DNA of 64,000 nucleotides from Piscinibacter sp. HJYY11 (lineage in GTDB: Bacteria > Pseudomonadota > Gammaproteobacteria > Burkholderiales > Burkholderiaceae_C): the NCBI RefSeq assembly GCF_016735515.1, contig NZ_JAERQZ010000001.1:744001-808000 (forward strand), given 5' to 3'. This document shows positions 32,528-42,385 of this stretch, piece after piece (the stretch's first letter is position 1; every line of letters begins with the position of its first letter). Position numbers and translations under genes: made by a program. The notes beneath the pieces are model-generated. The model saw only the letters and a list, made by a program, of their open reading frames with translations, was not told the origin of the DNA and did not search any database.

Positions 32528-34839
32528 TAGAACGCGGTCCCGATCTGGAATTGGAGACGCTGGATTCTATCCGTGCGCTCATACCGCAAGGGCTTGCCCC
32601 AGCTGAGCTTCAAAGGCCCCACCGGCGACACCCAGCTCAGGCCCAGACCGGCCGAGACGCGCAAGGGGTCGAGGGTGGTCTGGTCGTCCCAGACATTGCC
32701 GGCATCCATGTAGGCGAAGAAGCGCAAGGTGCGGTCGTTGCCGGCGCCCGGCACCGGGAGGTAGAGCTCGCTGTTCAGGTTCAGTCGGCGGGTACCGCCG
32801 ATGTAGCCGCCCAGCGAGTCGACCGGGCCGAGCGTGCCCTGGTCGAATGCCCGCACGGTGCCCAGACCGCCGCCGTAGAAGCGCTTGAACACCGGGTACG
32901 GACGGCCCTGCAGGCCCTCACCCCAGCCCAGTTCAGCGTTGACGGCAAAGGTGTACTTCTTCGACAGCGGCCAATAGTGCTGGTACTGCAGGTTGCTGCG
33001 CACATAGCGGGTGTCGGCCCCAGCGCCCCACTCGATGTTGACGCGCTTGTAGCTGCCTTCATTGGGCACGAGGGCGCTGTCGCGGCCGTCGCGCGTCCAG
33101 CCGACGGTGATGGGCACCGAGGTACTCTTCTCGCCGTACAGCTCTTTTTGCAGCCAGATGTTGTTGGGCAGGCCGGTGGTGCCCTTGATCTTGGTCTGCT
33201 CGATGCCGGCGCCAAAGAACACGGTGTCGTATTCGCTGAACGGCACGCCGAACTTGATCGACGCCCCCGGCGTGATGAACTCGTACTCTTCGCCCTGGCT
33301 GTTGATCGGCTTCTGCGTGCGATAGAAGACGTCGACCGCACGAGAGATACCGTCGAGGGTGAAGTACGGGTCGACGGCGCTCACCACCAGCGTGCGGGCC
33401 GATTTGCTGGTGTTGATCTCGATGCCGAGGTAGTTGCCGGTACCGAAGACATTGTCCTGCTTGACCGAGGCCGACAGCGCCAGCTTGTCGGCGCTCGAGA
33501 AGCCAGCGCCGAGCGACAGGTTGCCGGTGGGCTTCTCGACCACCGTCAGCGTGAGGTCCACCTGGTCGGGCGAGCCGGGCACCTCGTTGGTCTCGATGCT
33601 CACTTCCTTGAAGTAGCCCAGGCGGTCCACCCGGTCGCGCGACAGCTTGATGCGGTTGCCGTCGTACCAGGACGACTCGAACTGGCGGAACTCACGGCGC
33701 ACCACCTCGTCGCGCGTGCGGCTGTTGCCGGCGACGTTGATGCGGCGCACATAGACGCGGCGCTGGGCATCGGCCACCAGCGTCAGCACGACCTGGCCGG
33801 TCGCCCGGTCGATCTCGGGGCGCGCATCGACCCGCGCGAAGGCATAGCCGTAGGTGCCGAACCGGTCGGTGAACGCCTTGGTGGTCTCGGCCACCGACTC
33901 GGCCCGGTACGCCTCGCCCGGCTCGATCTTCACCAGCGACTTGAACTCGTCTTCCTTGCCGAGATAGTCGCCTTCGAGCTTGACGGCGGTGACGGTGTAG
34001 GGTTGGCCTTCCTTGATGTTGACCGTGATGGTGATGTCCTGCTTGTCGCCGGAGATGCTCACCTGCGTGGACTCGATCGCGAACTCGAGGTAGCCGCGGT
34101 TGAGATAAAAGGAGCGCAGCGTCTCCAGGTCGGCCGTCAGCTTCGAGCGCGAGTAGCGGTCGCCCTTGGTGTACCAGTTGAGCCAGCCGCCGTCGTTGAG
34201 GTCGAAGAGCCCCGTGAGCGTGCTTTCCGAGAACGCCTTGTTGCCCAACACGCGGATCTCGCGGATGCGCGACGGGCCTCCTTCGGTGATGGTGAAGGTG
34301 ACGTTGACGCGGTTGCGCTCCTGCGGCGTGACGGTGGTCACCACCTCGGCCGCATACAGGCTCTTTGTCAGGTACTGGCGCTTCAACTCCTGCTCGGCAC
34401 GGTCGGCCAGGGCCTTGTCGAAAGGCAGGCCTTCGCCGATGCCAAAGTCCTTCAGCGACTTGACGAGCACGTCCTTGTCGAATTCCTTCAAGCCGACGAA
34501 GTCGATGTTGGCAATGACGGCGCGCTCGTCGACGATCACGACGACCACGTCACCGTCGACCTCGACGCGCACATCCTTGAAGAGACCCGTCGCGAAAAGT
34601 GCGCGCAAGGCGGCGGCGCCCTTCTCGTCGGTGTAGGTGTCGCCAATTCGGAAAGGCAGCGAGGCAAACACGGTGCCGGCGTCAGAGCGCTGCAGGCCTT
34701 CGACGCGGATGTCCTTCAGCACGAACGGTGCCACGGCCCAGGCCGAGCCGGCCTGCAAGGCCATGCCGAGGGCAATCGACAGGATGCTTGGGCGGAAGTA
34801 CGACAGGCGGAGGCGTGACGAGACAGGGAGAGTGCGCAT
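32527..34839 (-). CDS. bamA: Outer membrane protein assembly factor BamA
   Basis: Central pore of the BAM complex, 770 residues. A signal peptide (about 1-36, ending AWA) is followed by five POTRA domains (about 38-430; first begins FVLKDIRVEGLQR) and a 16-stranded barrel (about 455-770) ending with Phe (FQIGTAF), the outer-membrane C-terminal signal. Lid-loop VRGF/IRGF counterpart appears as GTVRAFDQGTLGP. Lies between rseP and skp, the conserved envelope-biogenesis order; BamB is encoded separately at 57694-58812. Confidence 0.98.
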   Translation of the reverse strand: MRTLPVSSRLRLSYFRPSILSIALGMALQAGSAWAVAPFVLKDIRVEGLQRSDAGTVFASLPFRIGDTYTDEKGAAALRALFATGLFKDVRVEVDGDVVVVIVDERAVIANIDFVGLKEFDKDVLVKSLKDFGIGEGLPFDKALADRAEQELKRQYLTKSLYAAEVVTTVTPQERNRVNVTFTITEGGPSRIREIRVLGNKAFSESTLTGLFDLNDGGWLNWYTKGDRYSRSKLTADLETLRSFYLNRGYLEFAIESTQVSISGDKQDITITVNIKEGQPYTVTAVKLEGDYLGKEDEFKSLVKIEPGEAYRAESVAETTKAFTDRFGTYGYAFARVDARPEIDRATGQVVLTLVADAQRRVYVRRINVAGNSRTRDEVVRREFRQFESSWYDGNRIKLSRDRVDRLGYFKEVSIETNEVPGSPDQVDLTLTVVEKPTGNLSLGAGFSSADKLALSASVKQDNVFGTGNYLGIEINTSKSARTLVVSAVDPYFTLDGISRAVDVFYRTQKPINSQGEEYEFITPGASIKFGVPFSEYDTVFFGAGIEQTKIKGTTGLPNNIWLQKELYGEKSTSVPITVGWTRDGRDSALVPNEGSYKRVNIEWGAGADTRYVRSNLQYQHYWPLSKKYTFAVNAELGWGEGLQGRPYPVFKRFYGGGLGTVRAFDQGTLGPVDSLGGYIGGTRRLNLNSELYLPVPGAGNDRTLRFFAYMDAGNVWDDQTTLDPLRVSAGLGLSWVSPVGPLKLSWGKPLRYERTDRIQRLQFQIGTAF

Positions 34840-34846
34840 GCAGTAT

Positions 34847-36220
34847 TCAGTGCAGGCCCAGAAGGCGGGCCACGTCGTTGTAGATGGCGAGCGACGTCAT
34901 CACGAGCATCAGCGCCACACCGCCGCGCTGCAATCGATCCAACCACGCATCGGAGGGCGGTCGCCCCGTCACGGCTTCGAAAAGATAGTACATGAGGTGC
35001 CCACCATCGAGGACCGGCAGCGGCAACAGGTTGAGCACCCCGAGGCTCACGCTGACCACCGCGAGAAAACCGAGATAGTAAGCGAGGCCCTTGCTCACCG
35101 ATTGGCCGGCGTAGTCGGCGATGGTCAGCGGGCCGCTCAGGTTCTTCAGCGAGGCCTCGCCGATCAGCATGCGGCCAAGCATGCGCACCGTGAGCGAGGA
35201 AACTTCCCAGGTGCGCGTGGCTGCCTGCGAGAGACCGTCCCACAGGCCGTAGCGCACGGTCACCATCTCGAAGGGCCGGCCGAGGCTCGCCTCGATGCGG
35301 CCGACCCGCTTGTCGCCGTCGGTGACGATGGCCGGCTTCACTGCAACATCGATCACCTGCCCGTTGCGCTGCACCGACCAGCGCTGAGGATCGGTCGAAG
35401 GCCGGTCCGCGCTGGCGCGGATGGTCTGCCACAGGTGGTCGATGTCGCGCATCGGCGTGCCGTCGATGCTCAGCACGAGGTCGCCCGCCTGCAGCCCGGC
35501 CCGCGCGGCCGCGCCGCCCTCCATCACGGTGTTCAACACCGGCTCGTCGCCGCGATACGGTGCGCCCAGGCCGATGCTCTGCATGAGCTTGGCGTCGATG
35601 TCCTTGGCGTTGAGCTTGTCGAGTTCGAGCACGACGGTGCGTTGCGCATGGCCGTCGCCGTTGGTCACGAGGAGATGGATGCGACGGCCTTCCAGCACGG
35701 CGTGGGTCACCTGCCAGCGCAGATCGGTCAGCGAGCGCACGTCTTCCCAGTCGGTCCCGTCGTGGGACCAGGCACGTACCCAGTCGCCCGAGCGCAAGCC
35801 GGCGCGCTCGGAGAGGCTCGCCGCCGCCGGCGACCCCAGGCGTGCCTTGGGCTCTTCGACACCGATCCAGTGCTGTGCCGCATAAAGCAGGACGGCCAGC
35901 AGCAGGTTGGCCACCGGCCCGGCCGCCACGATCGCGGCGCGCTGGCTCAGGGGCTTGCGGTTGAAGGCCATGTGGCGCTCTTGCGGATCGACCGGGCCTT
36001 CGCGCTCGTCAAGCATGCGCACGTAGCCACCGAGCGGCAACGCCGACAGCACGAACTCCGTGCCGCCCGGCCGCCGCTGATGCCGCCACAGCACCTTGCC
36101 GAAACCGACAGAGAAGCGCAGCACCTTCACGCCACAGGCACGGGCCACCCGGTAGTGGCCGTACTCGTGGATGACGATGAGAACGCCCAGCGTCAGGATG
36201 AAGCCGAAGAGAGTGGTCAT
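34847..36220 (-). CDS. rseP: Site-2 zinc metalloprotease RseP
   Basis: Intramembrane protease of the sigma-E envelope stress pathway, cleaving anti-sigma RseA after DegS; also clears signal peptides. 457 residues from ATG 36220, which overlaps the dxr stop by four bases (ATGA). Zinc motif HEYGH at 18-22 in the first membrane helix, two PDZ regions (about 120-300; ERAGLRSGDWV and RAGLQAGDLVLSIDG), and the third zinc ligand in LLPLPVLDGGHLMYYLFE near residue 400. No rseA or rpoE in this window. Confidence 0.96.
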   Translation of the reverse strand: MTTLFGFILTLGVLIVIHEYGHYRVARACGVKVLRFSVGFGKVLWRHQRRPGGTEFVLSALPLGGYVRMLDEREGPVDPQERHMAFNRKPLSQRAAIVAAGPVANLLLAVLLYAAQHWIGVEEPKARLGSPAAASLSERAGLRSGDWVRAWSHDGTDWEDVRSLTDLRWQVTHAVLEGRRIHLLVTNGDGHAQRTVVLELDKLNAKDIDAKLMQSIGLGAPYRGDEPVLNTVMEGGAAARAGLQAGDLVLSIDGTPMRDIDHLWQTIRASADRPSTDPQRWSVQRNGQVIDVAVKPAIVTDGDKRVGRIEASLGRPFEMVTVRYGLWDGLSQAATRTWEVSSLTVRMLGRMLIGEASLKNLSGPLTIADYAGQSVSKGLAYYLGFLAVVSVSLGVLNLLPLPVLDGGHLMYYLFEAVTGRPPSDAWLDRLQRGGVALMLVMTSLAIYNDVARLLGLH

Positions 36221-37425
36221 GGAACGCGCAGCAGGCGACTCACCTGTTGCTCCGCCGCGCGGCGCGCGCTGGCATCGAGCGAGAGCAGGCCTTCGATCGA
36301 GCGGCAAGCGTCGGCCGGCGGTGCGATGGCATCCAGCGTGTGGGCATTGACGCTGTGAATCTGGTCGAAGCGGATGGTTCCCGCGAGGAACGCAGCGACG
36401 GCCACCTCGTTGGCTGCATTGAGCACCGCGGTGCTGCCCTCCGCACCGCGCAGCGTGTCCCAGGCGAGCTGCAGGCCCGGGTAGCGCTGGAGGTCGGCCG
36501 GCTGGAACTGGAGCGCCGCGAGTTGCGTGAAGTCGAGTGCACTCGCGCCCGACTCGATACGCTCGGGGAATGACAAGCCGTAGGCGATGGGGACCCGCAT
36601 GTCAGGCGTGCCCAGTTGGGCGAGCACCGAGTTGTCGCGGCAGACCACCATCGAATGGATGATGCTCTGCGGATGGATCACCACGCGGATTTGCTCCGGC
36701 GTCAGGTCGAACAGCCAGCGCGCCTCGATCACCTCGAGCGCCTTGTTCATCATCGTCGCCGAATCGACCGAGATCTTGCGACCCATCACCCAGTTGGGAT
36801 GGGCGCAGGCCTCGTCGGGCGTCACGCTCGCCAGCGTCTTCGGGTCACGCTCGCGGAACGGGCCGCCCGAGGCGGTGAGCACGATGTGGTCGATGCGACG
36901 GCCCCAGGTGCTGCGGTCTTCCGGCAGGCACTGGAAGATGGCCGAGTGTTCGCTGTCGATGGGCAGAAGCGTTGCCCCGCCCTCCTTCACCGCCTTCATG
37001 AACAGCGCACCGCCCACGACGAGCGCCTCCTTGTTGGCGAGCATCAGGCGCTTGCCGGCGCGTGCCGCTGCGATGCAGGGCTCCAGACCCGCGGCTCCGA
37101 CGATGGACGCCATCACCGAATCGACGTCGGGATGAGCGGCCACCAGCGACAAGGCTCCCGGGCCTTCAAGCACCTCGGTACGCAGGCCGGCGGACTTGAG
37201 CCCATCGCGAAGGTCCTTGGCCGCGCCGGGTTGTGTCATCACCGCATAGCGCGGCTTCCACTCCATGCACTGGGCCAGCAACTCGGCGACCCGGCTGTGG
37301 GCCGTCAGCGCGAAGACTTCGTAGCGCTCACTATGACGCGACATCACGTCGAGCGTGTTGGCTCCCACGCTGCCGGTCGAGCCAAGGATGCAGACGCGCT
37401 GCCGCGCGGGAGAAGTCTGTTGCAT
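36217..37425 (-). CDS. dxr: 1-deoxy-D-xylulose 5-phosphate reductoisomerase
   Basis: First committed step of the MEP isoprenoid pathway, NADPH-dependent. 402 residues; NADPH motif RVCILGSTGSVGANTLDVM at the N-terminus, LANKEALVVGGALF, the metal-binding LLPIDSEHSAIFQCL, the flexible-loop region TASGGPFR and NWVMGRKISVDSATMMNKALE. ispG, a later step, lies at 60923. Positioned between cdsA and rseP. Confidence 0.98.
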   Translation of the reverse strand: MQQTSPARQRVCILGSTGSVGANTLDVMSRHSERYEVFALTAHSRVAELLAQCMEWKPRYAVMTQPGAAKDLRDGLKSAGLRTEVLEGPGALSLVAAHPDVDSVMASIVGAAGLEPCIAAARAGKRLMLANKEALVVGGALFMKAVKEGGATLLPIDSEHSAIFQCLPEDRSTWGRRIDHIVLTASGGPFRERDPKTLASVTPDEACAHPNWVMGRKISVDSATMMNKALEVIEARWLFDLTPEQIRVVIHPQSIIHSMVVCRDNSVLAQLGTPDMRVPIAYGLSFPERIESGASALDFTQLAALQFQPADLQRYPGLQLAWDTLRGAEGSTAVLNAANEVAVAAFLAGTIRFDQIHSVNAHTLDAIAPPADACRSIEGLLSLDASARRAAEQQVSRLLRVP

Positions 37426-37433
37426 GGAGTTGC

Positions 37434-38288
37434 TCAGAAACCGCCGAGCGTGCTCAGCGCCAGTGCGATGGGAAACACGGGCAGCAGCGCATCGACACGG
37501 TCGAGCACGCCGCCATGACCGGGCAGCAGGTTGCTGCTGTCCTTGGCGCCGGCGCTGCGCTTCACGAGCGATTCGACCAGGTCGCCAACGACGCTCATTG
37601 CACTCAGGAAGATCAGTGCGAGCACGAGCCCGGGGACGCCCAGGCGTTCAAGAAGCACCGTGAAGAGGCTCGCCGAATCCATGGACGGCAGTTGCCAGTG
37701 GCGGTCGGCCGCAATCCACGCCCAGGCCAGGACTTGCACGCCGACCATGCCGCTCCAGACGCCTTCCCAGCTCTTGCCCGGGCTGATGGCCGGCGCAAGC
37801 TTGCGGCGACCAAAGGTCTTGCCACCGAAATAGGCCGCAATGTCGGCCACCCACACAAGGCAGAAGATCGACAGCAGGAAGTTGATGCCTGCGGCCTTGG
37901 CGCTCGACAGCGCCAGCCAAGCCGTCCAGACCGCAGCCATGCCCAGCACCCACCTCGCCACACGCGGCAGCTGAGGCCAGGAGGCGACGCCAACCTTCAG
38001 CGCGAGCGCGCCGCCCAGCACCCACACGGCAAACGCCACCCACCATGCAACGCTTGGCCCGACATGCACCCAGCCGGCCCAGAGCGCGGCGCCACAGGCC
38101 GCCGCCGTCACCAGGCCCATCGCCACCGCGCTCGACGAGGTGGCGCCGTTCAAACGGCCCCACTCCCACGCCGCTGCGCCCGCCATTGCGAGCATCAGCA
38201 AGGAGAACGGCCAGGCCACCGGCGCAAAAAGCGCTGGCAGCAAGACCAGCAGCATGATCACCGCGGTGATGACGCGCTGCTTCAACAT
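37434..38288 (-). CDS. cdsA: Phosphatidate cytidylyltransferase
   Basis: Inner-membrane enzyme making CDP-diacylglycerol. 284 residues with about eight hydrophobic segments (VITAVIMLLVLLPALFAPVA first) and the family signature KDSSNLLPGHGGVLDRVD near residue 255, which carries the metal-binding Asp residues. Starts four bases after uppS ends. Confidence 0.96.
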   Translation of the reverse strand: MLKQRVITAVIMLLVLLPALFAPVAWPFSLLMLAMAGAAAWEWGRLNGATSSSAVAMGLVTAAACGAALWAGWVHVGPSVAWWVAFAVWVLGGALALKVGVASWPQLPRVARWVLGMAAVWTAWLALSSAKAAGINFLLSIFCLVWVADIAAYFGGKTFGRRKLAPAISPGKSWEGVWSGMVGVQVLAWAWIAADRHWQLPSMDSASLFTVLLERLGVPGLVLALIFLSAMSVVGDLVESLVKRSAGAKDSSNLLPGHGGVLDRVDALLPVFPIALALSTLGGF

Positions 38289-38292
38289 CGCA

Positions 38293-39024
38293 TCAGGCCC
38301 TCACCAAGGCCGAGGCGTCGGCCGAAGACACCTGTCCGAAACGCCGGTCACGCCTTGCGTAGTCGGCGAGGGCTGCGTCGAGTTCCTTCTCACCGAAGTC
38401 GGGCCAGAGACAGTCGCTGAAGACGAGCTCCGAGTACGCCACCTGCCACAGCAGAAAGTTGCTGATGCGCACTTCGCCGCCGGTGCGAATGAAAAGATCC
38501 GGATCGGGTGCAAAGCTCATCGCCATGAAACGCGAGAGGGTGGCCTCGTCCAACGCTTCGGGCGCCACGCCCTCGGCGATCGCCTTCTGACAGGCCTGCA
38601 CGACATCCCAGCGGCCGCCATAGTTGAAGGCAACGGAGAGGTTGATGCGGGTGTTGTGGCGCGTCGATTCTTCCGCCTGCTCGAGCGCCGAACGCACCGA
38701 AGGCGCGACATGGGAGCGGTCGCCGACGATGCGGATGCGCACGCCCTCGCCCATCATGCGGGTGAGGTGCTTCGACACGGTGGAGATGGCGAGGCTCATC
38801 AGCCCCGAGACCTCTTCGGCCGGCCGCTTCCAGTTCTCGGACGAGAAGGCGAAGACGGTGACGTACTCGATGCCCCGGTCGGCACACGCCTTCACCACAT
38901 TGACCAAGGCATCGACGCCGAACTTGTGGCCGACGACGCGCGGCATGAAGCGCTTCTTGGCCCAGCGGCCGTTGCCATCCATCACGATGGCAACGTGGCG
39001 TGGGACGCTCTGCGCTGAATCCAC
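38293..39024 (-). CDS. uppS: Isoprenyl transferase (undecaprenyl diphosphate synthase)
   Basis: Cis-prenyltransferase building the C55 lipid carrier for peptidoglycan and O-antigen. 243 residues from a GTG start. Catalytic Asp16 in VAIVMDGNGRWAKKR, followed by VTVFAFSSENWKRP, INLSVAFNYGGRWD and DLFIRTGGEVRISNFLLWQ, all standard. The GTG is bounded by the frr gene only 13 bases upstream. Next to cdsA as in most proteobacteria. Confidence 0.97.
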   Translation of the reverse strand: MDSAQSVPRHVAIVMDGNGRWAKKRFMPRVVGHKFGVDALVNVVKACADRGIEYVTVFAFSSENWKRPAEEVSGLMSLAISTVSKHLTRMMGEGVRIRIVGDRSHVAPSVRSALEQAEESTRHNTRINLSVAFNYGGRWDVVQACQKAIAEGVAPEALDEATLSRFMAMSFAPDPDLFIRTGGEVRISNFLLWQVAYSELVFSDCLWPDFGEKELDAALADYARRDRRFGQVSSADASALVRA

Positions 39025-39037
39025 GAAGGCGCCAGCG

Positions 39038-39598
39038 TCAGACGGCCATGATCTCGGCTTCCTTGGCCGAGGTGAGGCGATCGATTTCCGCGATGACGCG
39101 GTCGGTGAGTTTCTGCACCTCGTCGAGCGAGCGGCGCTCGTCGTCTTCGGTGATGAGCTTGTCTTTCAGAAGCTTCTTGGCCTGGTCGTTGGCATCACGG
39201 CGCAGGTTGCGCACGGCGATGCGCGAGTCTTCGGCGGCCGAGCGCACAACCTTGGTCAGGTCGCGGCGGCGCTCTTCGGTCAGTGCGGGCAGCGGCACGC
39301 GCAGCAGGTCGCCCTGTGCCGCCGGGTTGAGGCCGAGATCCGACTCGCGGATGGCCTTCTCGATCTTGGGTCCCATGCCCTTTTCCCAAGGTTGCACGCT
39401 GATCGTGCGGGCGTCGAGCAGGCTGACGTTGGCGACCTGGCTGATCGGCACCATCGAGCCGTAGTACTCGACCTGCACCTGGTCGAGGATGCCCGGGTGG
39501 GCACGGCCGGTGCGGATCTTGCCAAGCTCGTTCTTAAACGATTCGATGGACTTGGCCATCTTCGCTTCGGCGTTCTTGCGGATGTCTGCGATGCTCAT
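39038..39598 (-). CDS. frr: Ribosome recycling factor
   Basis: Splits post-termination ribosomes together with EF-G. 186 residues, exactly the usual length: [26 protein letters not shown] at the N-terminal helix, [15 protein letters not shown] and the C-terminal helix [16 protein letters not shown]. Starts 15 bases after pyrH. Confidence 0.99.
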   Translation of the reverse strand: MSIADIRKNAEAKMAKSIESFKNELGKIRTGRAHPGILDQVQVEYYGSMVPISQVANVSLLDARTISVQPWEKGMGPKIEKAIRESDLGLNPAAQGDLLRVPLPALTEERRRDLTKVVRSAAEDSRIAVRNLRRDANDQAKKLLKDKLITEDDERRSLDEVQKLTDRVIAEIDRLTSAKEAEIMAV

Positions 39599-39613
39599 CT
39601 CAATCTCCTGCCC

Positions 39614-40324
39614 TCACACGTGCACCAGGGTGCCCTCGTCCTCGCCCAGCACCACGCGTTTGAGCGCGCCGGCCTTGAAGATGCTGAAGACCTTGATCGG
39701 CAGCTTCTGGTCGCGGCACAGCGCGAAGGCGGTGGCGTCGAGCACCTGCAGGTTGCGGGTGATGGCTTCGTCGAACGTGACTCGGCTGTACCGTGTGGCG
39801 CTCGGGTCCTTCTTGGGGTCGGCGGTGTATACGCCGTCGACCTTGGTGGCCTTGAGCACGATCTCGGCGCCGATTTCGGCGCCGCGCAGCGCCGCGGCCG
39901 TGTCCGTCGTGAAGAAGGGGTTGCCGGTGCCGGCGGCGAAGACCACCACCTTGCCTTCTTCGAGGTACTGCAGCGCCTTGGGGCGCACATAAGGCTCGAC
40001 CACCTGTTCGATGCCGATGGCCGACATCACACGCGCGGTCATGCCCTCCTGGCGCATGGTGTCGGCCAGTGCCAGCGAGTTCATCACCGTGGCGAGCATG
40101 CCCATGTAGTCGGCGGTGGCCCGGTCCATGCCGACCGAACCGCCGGCCACGCCACGGAAGATGTTGCCGCCGCCGATGACCACCGCCACCTCGCACCCGA
40201 GCTGCGTCACTTCCTGGATCTCACGCACCATGCGCACGATGGTCGCGCGGTTGATGCCGTAGGCATCGTCGCCCATCAGGGCCTCGCCAGAAAGTTTGAG
40301 CAGGATGCGCTTGTAGGCCGGCAT
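39614..40324 (-). CDS. pyrH: UMP kinase
   Basis: Hexameric bacterial UMP kinase of the amino acid kinase fold, 236 residues. [13 protein letters not shown] at the N-terminus, the glycine-rich [30 protein letters not shown] and the C-terminal [15 protein letters not shown] are diagnostic. It follows tsf after 120 bases and precedes frr, the conserved rpsB-tsf-pyrH-frr order. Confidence 0.99.
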   Translation of the reverse strand: MPAYKRILLKLSGEALMGDDAYGINRATIVRMVREIQEVTQLGCEVAVVIGGGNIFRGVAGGSVGMDRATADYMGMLATVMNSLALADTMRQEGMTARVMSAIGIEQVVEPYVRPKALQYLEEGKVVVFAAGTGNPFFTTDTAAALRGAEIGAEIVLKATKVDGVYTADPKKDPSATRYSRVTFDEAITRNLQVLDATAFALCRDQKLPIKVFSIFKAGALKRVVLGEDEGTLVHV

Positions 40325-40405
40325 TCAGTTTCCTCGTGAAGTCGACTTGTGGTCGGACGGACTTGTGGTCAAGACGAGATGGGCGTTGAGTCTATCCCCG
40401 AAGCC

Positions 40406-40419
40406 GGGCCCGAAGGCCC
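40406..40419 (-). other. GC-rich hairpin in the tsf-pyrH gap
   Basis: On the mRNA strand GGGCC-TTCG-GGCCC, a stable UUCG-type tetraloop. No T-run follows, so it looks like an RNA processing or stability element of the rpsB-tsf-pyrH transcript rather than a terminator. Confidence 0.35.
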
Positions 40420-40444
40420 TGCACGCAGCGACTCAGTGTGGGCT

Positions 40445-41341
40445 TCACCCGCCCTTGGCGGCCGCCACCTGGGCAGCGACTTCAGCAGCGAAGTCATCGA
40501 CCTTCTTCTCGATGCCTTCGCCCACGACGTAGAGCGTGAAGCCCTTGACGGTGGTGCTGGTCGACTTGAGGTACTGCTCGACGGTCTGCTTGCCGTCGGC
40601 AGCCTTCACGAACACCTGGTTCAGCAGGCTGACTTCCTTCAGGTACTTCTGCACCGAGCCTTCGACCATCTTGGTGACGATGTCGGCCGGCTTGCCCGAT
40701 TCGGCAGCCTTCAATGCCGCCACCGAGCGCTCTTTCTCGATGAGCGTGGCCGGCACGTCGGAGGCCGACAGCGACACCGGCTTCATGGCGGCCACGTGCA
40801 TGGCCACGTCCTTCGCGGCGGTCTCGTCGCCATCGAATTCGACGATCACGCCGATGCGGGTGCCGTGCAGGTAGCTCGCGAGCTTGCCGCCGTTGGCGTA
40901 GCGCTTGAAGCGGCGGAACGACATGTTCTCGCCGATCTTGCCCACCAGGCCCTTGCGCACGTCTTCAAGCGTCGGGCCGAAGCCGTCTTGCGAGTAAGGC
41001 AGTGCGCCGAGGGCCGCCACGTCGGCCGGGTTGCTCTTGGCAATCAGTTCGGCGGCGGCCTTGGCCAGCGCCAGGAACGAATCGTTCTTGGTGACGAAGT
41101 CGGTTTCGCAGTTGACCTCGACGATGGCACCGGTGGTGCCTTCCACGGCCGCTGCGACCACGCCTTCCGCGGTGATGCGCGAAGCGGCCTTGCCGGCCTT
41201 GCTGCCCAGCTTGACGCGCAGCAACTCTTCGGCCTTGTCAAAGTCCCCACCGGCTTCGGTCAGGGCCTTCTTGCATTCCATCATCGGGGCGTCGGTCTTG
41301 GCGCGCAGCTCGGCGACCATGCTTGCGGTGATTGCAGCCAT
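40445..41341 (-). CDS. tsf: Elongation factor Ts
   Basis: Nucleotide exchange factor for EF-Tu. 298 residues from ATG 41341, preceded by AGGAGA; the frame is open 19 codons further but without similarity. N-terminal domain [20 protein letters not shown] and the [19 protein letters not shown] motif; core contains [20 protein letters not shown] and [12 protein letters not shown]. Separated from rpsB by a strong intrinsic terminator, so its level depends on read-through or a promoter in the gap. Confidence 0.98.
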   Translation of the reverse strand: MAAITASMVAELRAKTDAPMMECKKALTEAGGDFDKAEELLRVKLGSKAGKAASRITAEGVVAAAVEGTTGAIVEVNCETDFVTKNDSFLALAKAAAELIAKSNPADVAALGALPYSQDGFGPTLEDVRKGLVGKIGENMSFRRFKRYANGGKLASYLHGTRIGVIVEFDGDETAAKDVAMHVAAMKPVSLSASDVPATLIEKERSVAALKAAESGKPADIVTKMVEGSVQKYLKEVSLLNQVFVKAADGKQTVEQYLKSTSTTVKGFTLYVVGEGIEKKVDDFAAEVAAQVAAAKGG

Positions 41342-41408
41342 CTCAAATCTCCTGTTGGCTCGGGGTCGGAAGCGTGCGCCGACCGCCGGAATCGTCATGC
41401 ATTGATTG

Positions 41409-41436
41409 AAAAAAAGGGGCTGTCAAAGCCCCTTTT
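41409..41436 (-). terminator. Intrinsic terminator/attenuator between rpsB and tsf
   Basis: Minus strand: perfect 10-bp stem AAAAGGGGCT (41436-41427), loop TTGAC, AGCCCCTTTT (41421-41412), running into a T7 tract. Confidence 0.85.
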
Positions 41437-41470
41437 CATGCTCACTGTGAAGTGAGTCGGGGCGAGTCGC

Positions 41471-42217
41471 TCAGGCGTTCTCGCTGACTTCCACGAATTC
41501 GTCGCCTTCGGCCGACACGGCCTGGGCCACTTCGTTGGTGGCGTTGGCCTTGCCTTCGAGCACGGCGTCGGCCACGGCACGGGCGTAAAGCGCCACGGCC
41601 TTGGACGAGTCGTCGTTGCCCGGGATGACGTAGTCGATGCCGTCGGGCGAATGGTTGGAGTCCACCACGCCAATCACGGGAATGCCGAGCTTCTTGGCTT
41701 CGGCCACGGCGATCTTGTGGTAACCGACGTCGATGACGAACAGCGCGTCAGGCAGCGCGTTCATGTCCTGGATGCCGCCGATGTCCTTCTCGAGCTTGGC
41801 CAGCTCGCGCTGGAACAGCAGGGCCTCCTTCTTGATGCGGATCTCGCTGCCCGACTCGACCTGGGCTTGCATGTCCTTCAGCTTCTTCAGCGAACCCTTG
41901 ACCGTCTTGAAGTTGGTCAGCATGCCGCCGAGCCAACGCTGGTCGACGAAAGGCATGCCGGCGCGCTTGGCTTCCTGAACGATCACTTCGCGGGCCTGGC
42001 GCTTGGTGCCAACCATCAGGATCGTGCCGCGCTTGGCGGCGAGCTGGCGGATGAACTTCATCGCGTCGAGGAAGAGCGGCTGCGTCTTCTCGAGGTTGAT
42101 GATGTGGATCTTGTTGCGATGGCCGTAGATGTACGGGGCCATCTTGGGGTTCCAGAAGCGCGTTTGGTGTCCGAAATGGACGCCGGCTTCCAGCATTTCA
42201 CGCATGGTGACGGACAT
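41471..42217 (-). CDS. rpsB: 30S ribosomal protein S2
   Basis: 248 residues, full length: [69 protein letters not shown] and [20 protein letters not shown]. First gene of the rpsB-tsf-pyrH-frr cluster. Upstream is an extended -10 promoter and a leader of about 138 bases. Divergent from the amidase gene. Confidence 0.99.
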   Translation of the reverse strand: MSVTMREMLEAGVHFGHQTRFWNPKMAPYIYGHRNKIHIINLEKTQPLFLDAMKFIRQLAAKRGTILMVGTKRQAREVIVQEAKRAGMPFVDQRWLGGMLTNFKTVKGSLKKLKDMQAQVESGSEIRIKKEALLFQRELAKLEKDIGGIQDMNALPDALFVIDVGYHKIAVAEAKKLGIPVIGVVDSNHSPDGIDYVIPGNDDSSKAVALYARAVADAVLEGKANATNEVAQAVSAEGDEFVEVSENA

Positions 42218-42361
42218 GAATCACTCCAAAGGTTGGTTCTAGAATCCGACCAGAATCGCGATGCCCCTTTCAGAGGACACGCGCGACACCTTCAACAGCC
42301 GGATCCGCGATTTGTCGACCGACGCCAGCCCGACATGGGCGGCACTCAGGTAAACCCGCGG

Positions 42362-42370
42362 AGTATAGCA
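42362..42370 (-). promoter_or_regulatory. Extended -10 promoter of rpsB
   Basis: Minus strand TGC-TATACT (42370-42362), a TGn extended -10 with five of six -10 bases. No good -35. Start near 42355, leader about 138 bases, long enough for S2 autoregulation as known for rpsB in other bacteria. Confidence 0.5.
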
Positions 42371-42385
42371 GGCACTCTCGCACCC

